Origin: Stictocephala bisonia
Taxonomy: Eukaryota > Arthropoda > Insecta > Hemiptera > Membracidae
Direction of reading: 5' to 3'
DNA: 64,000 bases
NCBI GenBank assembly: GCA_035578905.1
Contig: JAQJVL010000160.1
Span: 62,001-126,000 of the forward strand
Part shown: positions 42,964-54,560 of the stretch, in pieces
Position numbering within the stretch: the first letter of the stretch is position 1
Layout: each line of letters starts with the position of its first letter
Notes under the pieces: model-generated
Told to the model about the DNA's origin: nothing
Databases searched by the model: none
The model's input: the letters and a program-made list of their open reading frames with translations, nothing else
Translations under genes and position numbers: made by a program

Positions 42964-44667
42964 GTGACTGTTGTTAATTTATTCAACAAGTACTTTAGTT
43001 TTGAGGCCGACTCTAACTCTAATATCACGGGAGCTACTAATCATCCACAAGGTTTTCGATCGCCAGTGACGTCTATGGTGTTGACCCCTGTTGATGTGAA
43101 AGAGGTGGCTCGGGTCATGCAGGGATTTAGCTCAAAGAAATCAAGCGATATTAATGGCGTTTAAGTTTGGTTGCTTAAACAATGCTATAATCAATTGTTG
43201 GTGCCACTAACCAAACTTGTTAACATTTCATTTGAAACGGGGACCTTGCCAGACATCCTGAAAACAACAAAAATCGTTCCAATTAAAAAAAAGGATGATC
43301 CTTGCATAATCAGCAATTATCGTCTTATTTCAATTCTGCCCGCCATCAGCAAGGTTTTTGAAAAGATATTTCTGGCACAGTTGGAAAATTTTCTTTCACA
43401 CTATGACATTCTGGATCCTGAACAATATGGTTTCAGGAAAAACAAGTCAACTGTCGATGCAGTCACAAATCTTATAGAGCTCGTTGTCGATAGATTGGAG
43501 AGAACAGAACATGTGCTTATCATATTTCTTGATCTCTCCAAAGCCTTTGACTGTGTGCAGCATGAGACACTGTTGCACCAGTTGGACTCTTTTGGCGTTC
43601 GAGGTTTGTCATACAAATGGGTCTCGTCTTACCTTAAAGGCAGGATCCAGTGTGTACAGGTTGAGAATGCCCTGTCAGGCAAGACACTTATTACCCAAGG
43701 TATCCTACAGGGTTCAATCTTTGGTCCAGTTTTGTTTAATCTATATATCAATGGACTAAAATCTTCAATTCAGTTCGGTAAAGTTATTCAGTACGCTGAT
43801 GACACGACTCTTTGTGAGATAGATAGATCATCACGTGATTTAGAAGTAAAATCATTTATTGATCTGAATCAATGCATTCAACATTTTAATAAAATGGGCC
43901 TGAAAACAAACAATTCTAAGTCAAATTTCATAACATTTTGTCTTCCTCAACACTTTGAACAGAATAAAATTACAGTAATGGTGGACGATGTACTCTTAGA
44001 GGAAACGGAGTCCACGAAATTCCTTGGAATACACCTTGACAAAGGGTTGACTTGGGACGTTCACATTGACAGTGTGTGTGCTAGAGTTAACTCGGGCATT
44101 TTTGTTCTGTGCAACCTGGCACAATTCTGCTCCCTGGAAGTCTTAAAACTTGCATATTATGGCTTGATCCATACCCACTTAGCCTATGGTATAAGACTTT
44201 GGGGTAGCTGTTCTAAATAAAAGTTGGAAAGGGTATTTAGACTTCAAAAAAGAGCTGTCAGAACTATTTTAAAATTAAACGTTAGAGAGTCGTGTCGAGA
44301 AGCGTTTAGGGAGCTTAGATTATTTACCCTACCCTGCCTCTATATATTGGAGGTCGCCCTGTACTGCAAGTCAAAGTGCACTTTGACGCGCGCCAGGGAT
44401 GTTCACTCTTATGAAACTATAGGGAGGAATAATTACAGAACGCAGAGACATAGAAGCGCAGCTTTCAAGCGTCTGCCATCACAAGTGGGTGTAAACATAA
44501 TCAAATTTCTCCCTGAACAAATTAAAAATCAAAACCTGAATTTGTTCAAAAGACGTTTAAAATACCTTTTGGTGGAAAGTGCTTTTTATTCAGTTGAAGA
44601 ATTCTTTCAAAGCCGCTGGGACAATCGGTCAACACCCTATCATGCAATTCTGGTGTCAAGTGTGTGA
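42964..44667 (+). pseudogene. LINE ORF2: reverse transcriptase and C-terminal domain
   Basis: A single frame interrupted only by TAA at 43162-43164 and 44218-44220. Contains VARVMQGFSSKKSSDINGV, IVPIKKKDDPCIISNYRLIS, QYGFRKNKSTVDAV, FLDLSKAFDCVQHETLL, QGILQGSIFGPVLFNLYING, QYADDTTLCEI with YADD at 43792-43803, STKFLGIHLDKGLTW and the thumb YYGLIHTHLAYGIRLWGSCS. After the second stop, VFRLQKRAVRTILKLN and the tail to LVSSV. All catalytic residues are present; only stops and the earlier frame loss kill it. About 568 codons. Confidence 0.9.
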
Positions 44668-44800
44668 ATGTATGATGCATGTGCAAAATGTATGTATGAA
44701 TGTGTCCGATTGTGTGTGAGTGTTTTAGGCTAGACTAAATTTTGACTTTTGCAACACAATTGTTAATTGTATTATGCAATAATGAATTTATTTATTTAAA

Positions 44801-46418
44801 TGGTAAATATTGAATTTCCTTCTCGGTGCATGCTACATTTTTAAAATCAGTAATTACATTTTTATTAGTTAACAATAGGTTAAAGTACTTACTGGGTATA
44901 CTCTATAAAATTCAAAATACACTTGATATAGGATTATACATACATAGAAAAAAACGAGGAGAGAAAGTAAAATAAAATCAAAATGGCTTGGAGAGAAGTG
45001 AAAATGTCAGTTGTCAGATTCTTTATTGTGTTGTGATTTAGGGAATGAGATTTGTTTGTTATTTTGTAAAGATTATTAATGTCGTGAACTCTTTTTGTGT
45101 TATTATTTGGAAACATTTATAATGAACATTGCACAAGGAGGTGAGGGCTTCAATCTAAATGGTAAGTAGGCTATACTGTAAATATTGCTAAACACTTCTT
45201 ATGGGTTAAGTAATAATTTATTCAATAACCTTTATTATTTTGCTGTTGAATTTATTCAAAAGTTTTACATACCTTATCATGAAGAGACCTATCCATTTTT
45301 TTTAATCTAGTACATTAACATTTCAACATTCTTTAATAACATGTTGAAGAAGTTTTGATTTGTTTATCAACATTAAAGGTATTGCCTATTTGTATTACAC
45401 TAGGTTGTAGCCTACTCTATTACCAGTATTCTGATTTAATATGGGCCAATAAGATATTGGCATAATACGTGTTTTTTTAGAAATAAATGAGAACATGAAG
45501 CTATTCGATTGTCAGATAACCATTCCTTGGAAGACTTATTTCTCATACAATAGTGGTAGTCAAACGTAATCTAGATAATCAGAGGTAGGCATATTTATGC
45601 ACTCTCCCCATACCAAACAAAACATAATAAACTGTTTTGAGATGAATTAAAAAAAGACTAGGCCTATATTATTAAGAGAGATAGGCGGTCAAAATCGGTT
45701 ATATGCCCGTAAAATTTAAACTTTTCCCCATAAACTTGGGGCGTTTTTAAATTATCAAATTTTGTTAGAAGACAGCATGAGGGGTAACCATAGTGATTTA
45801 GTGCCAATCCAGCCGGTGTAGGTTGGGTAGCATACGTGATCAGCTTGGGTAGCAACCGTAATCAGCTTGGATAGCACCCGTGATCAGCTAGGGATAGGTT
45901 AAAGTTAAATTAAAATGTTTCTCCATTCAGCTCTAAAATAGTCGTGTTAAGAAAAAACTCTTTGTTGGCATATAACTGAGTTTGACCGAGATAGGCTATG
46001 TTAGTCGTTTTAAAGATAGATGCAAGTTTTTGTCATAAAGTGGAAATAACCAAATTTACCTACAACTGTTATTTTTTGGTAACTATGCACAGTCTAGCCG
46101 CTTCTTAAAATACAATTTCTTATTGAAAAAGTGGTGAAATTTGAGTCTCTTGAGGAGGTTTATTTCGACTGCGGAAAACTTGTTTTTTATTAAAAAATTA
46201 AACGACCCGTTTTTATTTTAATAATAGTTAAAAACCAAATTATTTAAACATTTTCATTTTTTTCATTCTACACGTTTTTTTCTGAACTCAAAATATAAAC
46301 TTGGTTTTTTAATAAAATTGTTCATTCTGCCTGAAAAATACATGTTTTACTTCAACTTACTTAATCATATATACTTTACTGTAATTTAAATCCTAATTGT
46401 TCATTTTAATGTGATTTA
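44801..46418. other. Intergenic, no gene recognised
   Basis: AT-rich. Holds three to four reverse-orientation units of the 24-bp TGATCA repeat at 45818-45893 (separate entry). Minus ORFs at 44934-45116 and 45664-45855 have no domain. Confidence 0.5.
45818..45893 (-). repeat. 24-bp TGATCA repeat, short reverse array
   Basis: About three units of agcttgggtagcacccgtgatc, the reverse complement of the gggtgctacccaagctgatc units at 8985-10050. Better conserved between units than the large field. Confidence 0.8.
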
Positions 46419-46578
46419 TTTATTTATTCATAAGACGCCAATCGTCAAGATATGGGCGAATATGGATTTCGAATGAGTGTGATGAGTGTAGATGAGCGAA
46501 TGTAATCATTGTTACAAACTAAGGCAGACTATTCCTTAGAAAGTGTCATTAATTAATAGCCCAATGACAAATGAACAG
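46419..46578. repeat. Dispersed repeat, copy 2 (partner at 7541-7700)
   Basis: Same length and orientation as copy 1, differing at a handful of bases. Sequence after the copy differs from that at 7701, so both copies share a common edge near aaatgaacag. Confidence 0.7.
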
Positions 46579-46579
46579 C

Positions 46580-47450
46580 CCATTTTCCCACAAACTATGC
46601 AGTCTACCTGTCTTTTTGTAATTACTCTAGGCTATTTATGTTTAATAAGGAAATCGGCTTATGTTGATAAATATGGTATGTCATGTTGCCATATCGGCAG
46701 GGAAAATTTGAATGTAATTCCCACCACATATGTTCAACCTAACAAAATATCATTTCAAGAATTATTAAGCACTAATTGAATATACACCATCAGCCCTTGT
46801 CTCTTGTACTTTGCACACTTTATCACAGAAACCTTTGATTTCTCACTGCGAACAGGCAGAAACTTCATATAAATTGTTTTTCAACTGATAACTAATGTAG
46901 CCCCTGACCATTTCTATTCAATAGTCTTTCCTTTTCCCCTACTTCAATAAAAATAAAGTTGTGGCTAGGTATGTTCTTCTAAAAAAATTAACAAAACGGT
47001 TTTTTCTGCTAATCACTGTTAGTAGCCATATACTGTGCACTTAGAAAAAATGCAGTCAATTGACCCAAAATATTGTCATCGGAGAAACAGTAGTCTATGC
47101 TGGAGGCCAGGCATCTAAATTTTATATAAATTAATTTTACCGTAAAACCTTTCTTATAGGGCATATTTGTGTTGAAAGCATATTAAACTGAACATGTCAA
47201 ATTGAGAGAAAGCCGGTTTCCCAAATTTCTGCATATAATTAAAAAAAAAAATTACAATCAAAGAAATCAACTTTGAAAATATAAATTTGGTAATTCTGCA
47301 TTATTACTTAAGTTAGTTTAAATTCTTTGCATATTTTGATATGATTATGTGGTAGTCCTCACTTAGTTAGAAAAATGAAAATCAAGTGTCGGAAAGCCGT
47401 CGTTCATGTTGCAAAGCGATAAGAAGGTTTTAAGTCCACACACTATCACT
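46580..47450. other. Intergenic, nothing recognised
   Basis: AT-rich sequence between the dispersed repeat and the palindromic element at 47.45 kb. Confidence 0.5.
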
Positions 47451-47459
47451 GACATTTCG

Positions 47460-48656
47460 GAGACATCGTGCCGCGGCAATTATGGTTAGTATAATTTAAT
47501 GTTATAAGATTAACAAATCTCCAGTAAAGAAAGAAGAAAGAAAGAAAATAATCTTTATTTAAACAGCCAAACAAGCCGCATAATAGCGTCAATACAATCG
47601 TCATTTGGTCAAGAACATATTATTGGCTATTTAAGATACTTAGAATTAACCTTAAATAATACTGACAGATAGTTTTTTCTTTTTTTTCTTCTTTTTTTTA
47701 ATAGCATGTGGTGGTAGGAAATAGGGGAAAGTTATTTTGAGAATTCCCCAACGCTGTAGTGACAGCCCTGCACCAACAACTCATTAATCTGTTTTTCAAA
47801 CCTCCGCACGCTACTCTCGGCCTTTAGAAAATCCGGTAGCGAATTGTAAAGCCTAGAACCATTACACACCAACTGTCTTTCATAGAAAGATGTTTTATGT
47901 GAAGGGCCATTGATGTTATGGTTAGGGCGAAGATTGTATTTGTGGTCGTTCTGGAGTATCTGAAAGGTATGCATATTATTTCTGACAAAAAGTACTGATC
48001 TTTTTATGTAAATAGAAGGAAAAGTCAAAATTCTATTTTCTTTGAAGTACGGTTTGCAAGATGTTCTACGAGTAAGATGGAAAATGGCTCTAATAGGTCT
48101 TTTTTGAAGTTTAAACACGAGATCTGTTCTTTGATTCTCGTAGCCCCAAATCTCAATGCCATAACTAAGATGAGGATAAATTAAACCATAGTATACGGCT
48201 AATAGGGCAGATGCGTCCAGAGATGAAGAGAGACCCTTTAACACAAATACACCAGAACTTAGTTTTTTACAGACAGAATGTGGTCTTTAAATCTCAAGTT
48301 ATTATCTATGTAAATTCCAAGAAATTTCATTACCAGAGAAGGACTGGTTAGTGTATCACCAATAAAGCAAGAAAGGGAATGATAATGATCATAGTCGTCC
48401 CCTTTCTTAATTTTAATTTAACACAATTAACATTTATTTACTGGAGTATTTGTTAATCTTATAACATTAAATTATACATCCATCCAGTAAGAATAGAGCT
48501 TGAAGAATGATAATTATGGTTAGGTTATTATATTGTAGAATGAACCTCTAATAATGTATTTTCATTGTCGTAAATCACTTTTCAGTCAGCAGAATTTGTA
48601 AAAACATTATACAATAGGCTATGATAACCTAACCATAACTGCCACGGCGTGATGTG
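47460..48656. mobile_element. Palindromic element split by a LINE fragment
   Basis: Left arm: gtgccgcggcaattatggtta (47468-47488) followed by a 36-bp block to 47524. Right arm: the inverse of that block at 48441-48477, then a 160-bp insert, then the inverse of the first part (taaccataactgccacggcgtgatg, to about 48656). The 36/37-bp block differs by one base. A LINE fragment occupies the centre, and a further inverted pair (ttatggttaggttat / ataacctaaccataa) brackets the insert. Confidence 0.55.
47525..48420 (-). pseudogene. CR1-group LINE 3' fragment
   Basis: Minus strand: SLVMKFLGIYIDNNLRFKDH (two frames), then an intact 170-residue frame 48244-47732 with AVYYGLIYPHLSYGIEIWGY, LVFKLQKRPIRAIFHLT, LTFPSIYIKRSVLFVRNNMH and LLVQGCHYSVGEF. 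This is the thumb and tail of ORF2, similar in wording to the element ending at 44667. Followed by an aataaagatt signal and a tttcttt-rich tail near 47525-47560. 5' truncated just before the RT palm. Confidence 0.85.
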
Positions 48657-51250
48657 TATGGTCGACCTCGGTGTATATTAATGTATCACTAATGAACTCA
48701 ATGTTTCTGACACCTAATTTTTACTAAATATTAATATTTAGTACCCTAAAAATGTATTATCAAAGTATGAAATTATTTTAAGTTGACTAAGTAATAGTGC
48801 AGAATTACCTTAAATTTGATTTTTTAAATGGATTAGAGAGTACCTAATTACGGTACCGAATTAGTCAAACTTCGAAAGAATGACTATCTACGAACTGGTT
48901 TAAAAAATGTTTGGTATATACTGTAGGCTGTATTGGGGTTTGAATTGTAATTTTTAAATGTTGAAAGGACAGTCTTTAATAAATTACCCTACACAACTTA
49001 ATATCATAGGTAATTAATTACTCGTAAGTCCCCTGTTAAATAATGAAGTTTCTATTGTCCTGTCCTGCTAGAGTGTGGATAATCTTAAGTCATCTGGAGC
49101 AGCAGGGGGGGGGGGTTTGAACCAAACCCCAATACATCAACCAATGTTGACATTTTTCCACTATCAGATCATTCAAATTCAGTTGGCGCAAGTCTTGATA
49201 TAGAGCGTAGGCTTCTCAAAATGATCTGACTGAGAGATAATTCCATATACTATATATCCATATTAAAGTTAAGTAAGATATAATTAGGCCTTCAGTGAAG
49301 ATTGGGACTTACTTTTTTTATTATGTATAACATTTTCTACCAAAACATGATTCTACATCTAGTGATTCAGTTATGAGTTTTTCTTTTTTTTCTTTATCCT
49401 GTGTCTGATGGTGCAGGACATTCTTGATAGCTGAATGTTGTTGTGGTTACTGTATATGTTAGGTTAGGACAGATGTAGCATACTATTAAAAAGGTCCTTA
49501 TAAGTTTGAATAGTGAAACTTGTATTCACCAAGTTAGAACGTTCCTTTGGTTAGTACAATTTTTACCCCTAAGTATAAAAATTGTACTAACCAATTTGTT
49601 GAATCTTATATTTCAATTGATTCAATTACAATTAGTTATATTCAATTCAACAAATTGTATATTTCAATATTATTGAAAAATACAATTAGTGATCATTTCA
49701 ATAAAAAAAACTTAAGGTGACAGTTTAAATATAACAATGAAAAAAAACTGACAAAAGTAAATTTAGTTTGTAATTCAACGTGTGTTAAAATGTAATAACT
49801 TTGTTGACACAAAGATAATATTATGTCAGACTGCTGACTAACCACATTTAAATATAATATTTATCATACTAAAATTTGTAATATAAATTATAAAATCTCT
49901 AATGGTTAGAAGCGTATTGCAATTTATAAAAGTGATTAGTAACATGCTCAAATTGTCAGGTTTTTGAACATTCATGCAAAATAATCTAAACGTACAGATT
50001 AACACTAAAAATTTTTTAAAAATAGGAAATCATGAGTCTGAATAAATCATGAAAGACTGATATTAAAAAAAATGTTAATTTGATAAATATTTACAGTGAT
50101 GAAAAGTAATATGAAAATAAAGTGCAATAAAATTTAATGTGAATGAACCAATAAGCTTTTTAAGTATAAATTCATTTATTTAAACTAAAAAAATAATATG
50201 CTGCCAATGTTAATTTGATCAAGTTTGTTTACCTTTTTCTCAGAAACTATACAAGATATCAACATGATTTTTTTAGTTACTTTTATTAGACTTTTATTAA
50301 GATTTTGACCCAGGGTTTTTGAGTTATTAAAAAAATTAGTATGGTTAGGATTTTTTTAAAAATACATAAAATAATTACAGATTTTTGTAAAAAAGCTGTA
50401 ATAAAAATTTATTTATGAGAATTTCGCTAAAAGCCCGGGTTAAAGTGTGCTCCTTAATTTTCCCTTCAAGTGAAAAAAAATTGTAAAGATATCTTTAGTG
50501 GTTCCTGAGAAAAAGGTACATAAGTGGAAAAAATCTAAACTTTCGGGAAATCGCATTTAAAGTTGCACAGTTACAGTTAAACTCTCTATGTATTGCTTTA
50601 TAAAAAGTGATGTAAATTGAGTTTGACTCAACGGATTTGCATGAAATTTGTTTTAAAATAAATAGGAATATATTTAAAACTAATTTCAGCAAAAAAATAA
50701 AAATTGAAAGTTTTGACCCAGGGGGTCATCCGACTCCCGTTTAGAGTAATGTAGTAAGTCTATTAAATTAGCCAAAGTATCATTTAGAATGCAAAAATTT
50801 AGTGCCAAATCTATTAAGTATCGCTGGCTTGTTGAAAAAAACTGATATAGGGAGCAGATTTATCTGCAGTTGATCATATATATATTTAAATACTTTGCAG
50901 TATTTAAAAATTAATTAGTTTTTACAGAGCTTAAGTAGATTTTAATAAAACATACATGAATATATTTTCAAAAATAAAAAAAGCAAAGCTCAGGAAAATT
51001 ATAAATAGGATTAAATCGTTTGATAATTCTTCATAAAAATGTGGGTTGAGAAAAGAATTCTAAAATATTTCCTGAATCAGGATTATCCCAGAATAATATT
51101 TACATATTACATTTCTTTAAGTGTTTTCTGCTACAACAATTAATTATTCCTCCTAATAAAATAAGAAAATATTTTAAAACCGTGTAACCCTGTTGTATAT
51201 TGGTATTTAATATGCTAATACAACATTGCTAACACTACTTTTTTTCCTAG
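48657..51250. other. AT-rich stretch, no gene recognised
   Basis: Contains a G-run at about 49107-49116 and a perfect 19-bp hairpin at 49547-49594. No ORF has a recognisable domain. If the exon at 51251 is real, part of this is an intron of that gene. Confidence 0.5.
49547..49594. repeat. Perfect 19-bp stem hairpin
   Basis: ttggttagtacaattttta (49547-49565) and its exact reverse complement (49576-49594) with a 10-nt loop cccctaagta. Confidence 0.9.
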
Positions 51251-51324
51251 ATTTGACGCCAGAACAGCAGAAGATGTTGATTGAAATTCGAAGGAGAAAG
51301 ACAGAGCTACTTCTTGAAATACAG
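51251..51324 (+). CDS. Candidate internal exon of an unidentified gene
   Basis: Acceptor tttttttcctag ends at 51250 and donor gtaaga starts at 51325. The 74-nt exon completes a split codon and then reads LTPEQQKMLIEIRRRKTELL and LEIQ, a charged amphipathic helix unlike the low-complexity frames around it. Splice sites and protein look authentic, but no partner exons were found in the window and I do not recognise the protein. The frame is phase 1 in, phase 0 out. Confidence 0.55.
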
Positions 51325-53167
51325 GTAAGAAATGTTTTAACTAATAAGCATGCTGTGCTAGTGTTTTGTAATGTATCTACCAGGTACCAATTACAAGTGC
51401 TACTTCTATTACAACAAATTTTATGTGGCTCAGATTATGAAATTTTTAATCACTCAAGTAATTGAATCATACAGAATCGTCATTCATAATGAGTTAAGAA
51501 AGAATGAGTTGCTTCGTTTCACCTAGAAGCATCTGTCCTCCCATCAAATTAAGTAAAGTACTGATAAATATTAGTTATATCTGCCAGTTCAAAAAAATTT
51601 GGGTTAGCTCAACACCTTTAGCCCTATTAGCCAGTCATATAAGACATATTTACTTTTCTTTTGAAATGAGAATATTTTATCTATAATGATAATATATTTT
51701 CATAAAATTGTTTTAACATTTTTGTATCTTTCTGTTATGGTTGTTGTAGTATGCTTTTGTGCATAACCTATAGTAGTTCCATTTGACTATTGTTGCTACC
51801 AAATACAAATTTGCATCTATTATCACATTAGGGAAAGTCTGTAGTCCTTAAGTTCGTTACTAAAAAAAACTTATATAAATAAAAAAAGTATATATGAAAA
51901 AATAATTTTTAAACGTCCGGTAAACCAAACGTTGGGGATTTTAACAACATTTTTCGAACGTCCGGTAAACAGGATGCTGGGATGGGTAAGGAAATAAATA
52001 AAATTAAAAGGATCATTTATTGCATAAAACAATAACATTTCTGACACCTCCAACCACCCAATTCCAACAATATATGCAAATTGCCTTTAAACATTTAATG
52101 GTCAAAATCCATCTCAGTATTTTCATTTCGCAGACTTTGTTCTAAGTATACTTAGAAGTAATAATGTTTCGAGTCTTGGTTATTGTTGAGGAGATTTGTC
52201 GAGTCGTAGCACAGCCAAGTCAGCTGACCTCTGTGTGACACTGTCATGTGCCTATAAATGGCCTGTACATGGATCCTTAGTAACCCATGGGGCAATGCCC
52301 TATGCCTTCCTCTGGCCCAACCTCCATACTTGGCTGGCCAAGTAAAACCTATAATTTTTTAGCCAGGATATCCTCTTAGTAATTTTATTTGATGCCCTTA
52401 CGTTAATGTTCATTTGATAATCAGTATTCAATTTACATTTAAAATCTTTTGCGTTTAGTTATGATTAAGGATATTTAAAATGAAATAATGTGTTTTTTTA
52501 TTTTGGCATATTTATTGTTTGATTATTAATTATTAAAAAAACATTAAATTTGTTTAAAATAATTACTATACATAGTCTTGGATTCATAATCTTATAGTAT
52601 AGATATAATTGCAATGAAACATTACAAAAGAAATTCTTAACACGGAAGAAATTTATTTGGTCTAACATTTCTGTACCTTCAATATTACATACGTAGCTCT
52701 AGAAAACTTGATCAAACTTTGCATTTAAAGATATACAAATGGAAACTTATTTATGCTGTTGGTGGAATTAAGAGTATGAGCTGAGAAAGTAGATGGGTTC
52801 AAAATAAGTTTTGACTGTGCAAATAGAAAATAAAATTATTAAAACAGAATTAGTAGGCAAAAACTAACTGTATTCCCATCTGTCAATCTGTCCATACAAG
52901 TTTAACTTTTTTAAATGTAATATAGCTGAGTAATCTTAGTCGATTTGAATTATATTTTTTTACTCTGCCTCTTTCAACATTTTTTATCTTTATCACAAGG
53001 TAACCCAAGGGCACTTCATAAACTTTATGGCCACTGGTTTATAATATTTGACTTTGTTTTAAACACATGTCTATACGCACATCTCAACTAATATTTAAAT
53101 TACGTTTAGGGGGCTGTCATCTCTATTCAATTTCTAATACCTTAAACTTTGTTAAATTTGTGTAATT
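51325..53167. other. Probable intron or intergenic, no gene recognised
   Basis: AT-rich. The 14-bp motif aacgtccggtaaac occurs twice 45 bp apart (51912 and 51957). A more mixed-composition patch at about 52130-52360 did not yield a recognisable protein. Confidence 0.45.
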
Positions 53168-53608
53168 TTTTATTTAGAAGTCTGCAGAGGCTGTCGGCCA
53201 GGTTGGTATTAATACGATAAGAACAATGTTATTTTCGAACCAGACGTACGATTATGCATATCCAAATTCAACAATTATTTTTTAATATATTTTTCCCAAA
53301 CAAATTCAGTTTGATCAAGAATGAAATTGCATATTGGAATTGCTTTGCGAATTCCTGATTAGTTTTATAGAAAAAATATAAAAATATTTAGTTTCAGGTC
53401 TTTATTTTCACCTAATTTTAACAACTAGGTGTATATATTGAAAATATCGAAAGAAAACCCAATGTGCAATATGATAACATTTTAAATTACACCTTAAACA
53501 CAACTTTTGGTCAATAAATAACGAAAATAATATGGATTCGCAAATGACATTGTTCTTATGGGATTAAAACCAACATGGCCAACAGCCTCTGCAGACTCTT
53601 AAATAAAA
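53168..53608. mobile_element. MITE with ~70-bp inverted repeats
   Basis: Left agtctgcagaggctgtcggc and right gccaacagcctctgcagact form the outer part of an imperfect ~70-bp inverted repeat (left to about 53240, right from about 53535). 440 bp, no coding sequence. Flanks ttatttag and cttaaataa are palindromic, so the target duplication is unclear and the family is not assigned. Confidence 0.7.
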
Positions 53609-54300
53609 CATATTACTTTATATGTACAGTATATAAAATTTATTTGCGTAAAATATGGTCATATGTACAAAAGTAGTCAATAATTGAAAATGTATTATGT
53701 GAATGTTATGAGAAGTAGTATTAACTCAATTTCTTATATTTTGGAGCAATCACTTTCTCATTTATGACTCATTTTTAAAATGTATAATGTCAGCTGTACA
53801 ACAAACAAATTAAGTTTAGTTCTAATACTTTGTAGTAGTAATCGTGGTAACTAGAACAGACGGTAGGTATCATGACTATGTTGCACAGTAGACTGTGACG
53901 TCGCTTGGGTGAAATCAGCTGGTTTGGTTATTATATTATTATACTAAATCCACCAATTTCATATAAACATTTGGTTTAATGGTAAGCAATCTATTTACAC
54001 TAATCAGCTGCAATTGTAATTGCGGGAATTAGAACAGTATTGTTGTGTTCATTTTTGTCACTTCGCCCATGTGACGTCATGGGATATGTGCGTGATATTT
54101 TGTACCTTAATTTTCGTATGTGCTGCTATAGTTACTTAGCAGTATAATGCTATTAATTTTACATTTTGTAGACAAAGGTTAACAAAAACCCAAAATTAAG
54201 TAATGTTAAAGTAATATATCCAAGTTGGGTATCAAATTAAAGGTATTCTTCTCTTACTTACCAATATTTCATCAGATTTTAGAAAAGTATGTTTATGAGC
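53609..54300. other. Spacer, nothing recognised
   Basis: AT-rich, no ORF with a domain. Confidence 0.4.
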
Positions 54301-54344
54301 TCCACTGCCCCAAAAACAAAAATTCATGGTCATACTGCTGAAGA

Positions 54345-54560
54345 ATCCTGGCGAGGCCTTAGGCCGATCTTCCTCACGAGGCGACATCCCGAGATTCACA
54401 AATGGGACTGTAAGCAGAGTGTCGGTGAGGCCACAGGCCAAACTTTCCCCCGTGAGGCTGTAGACCGAGTTCCACAAAGGGGCCTGTAGCAGAGCGTTTT
54501 GCCAAGGCCGTAGGCCGAGCTCCCCCACGAAACCGCAGGCTGAGTTCCACAAGAGGCTAA
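54345..54560. repeat. GC-rich degenerate tandem repeat (GAGGCCxxAGGCCGAG)
   Basis: About three to four units of 60-65 bp built on gaggccttaggccgatctt, cacgaggc and gagttccacaaaggggcctg. GC content is far above the surroundings. ORFs crossing it on both strands arise from its composition rather than from a gene. Confidence 0.6.

Larger units (their letters stand above)
39830..44800 (+). mobile_element. Near full-length CR1-group LINE
   Basis: Ordered parts: probable 5' UTR from about 39830, ORF1 (40051-41750, broken), ORF2 endonuclease (41871-42725), RT (42964-44220), C-terminal part (44224-44667), and a 3' UTR ending near 44800 in aatgaatttatttattt. ORF2 is damaged mainly by single in-frame stops. 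Boundaries at both ends are approximate and no target duplication was identified. Related to the minus-strand LINE in intron 4 and the fragment at 47.7-48.4 kb. Confidence 0.85.

Noticed and set aside
52130..52360. Mixed-composition patch with a weak minus-strand reading
   Set aside because: Fragmentary similarity to a transposon-associated region only by eye; too weak to name.
54232..54552. 106-aa minus ORF
   Set aside because: Produced by the GC-rich repeat units at 54345-54560; the protein repeats with the DNA period.
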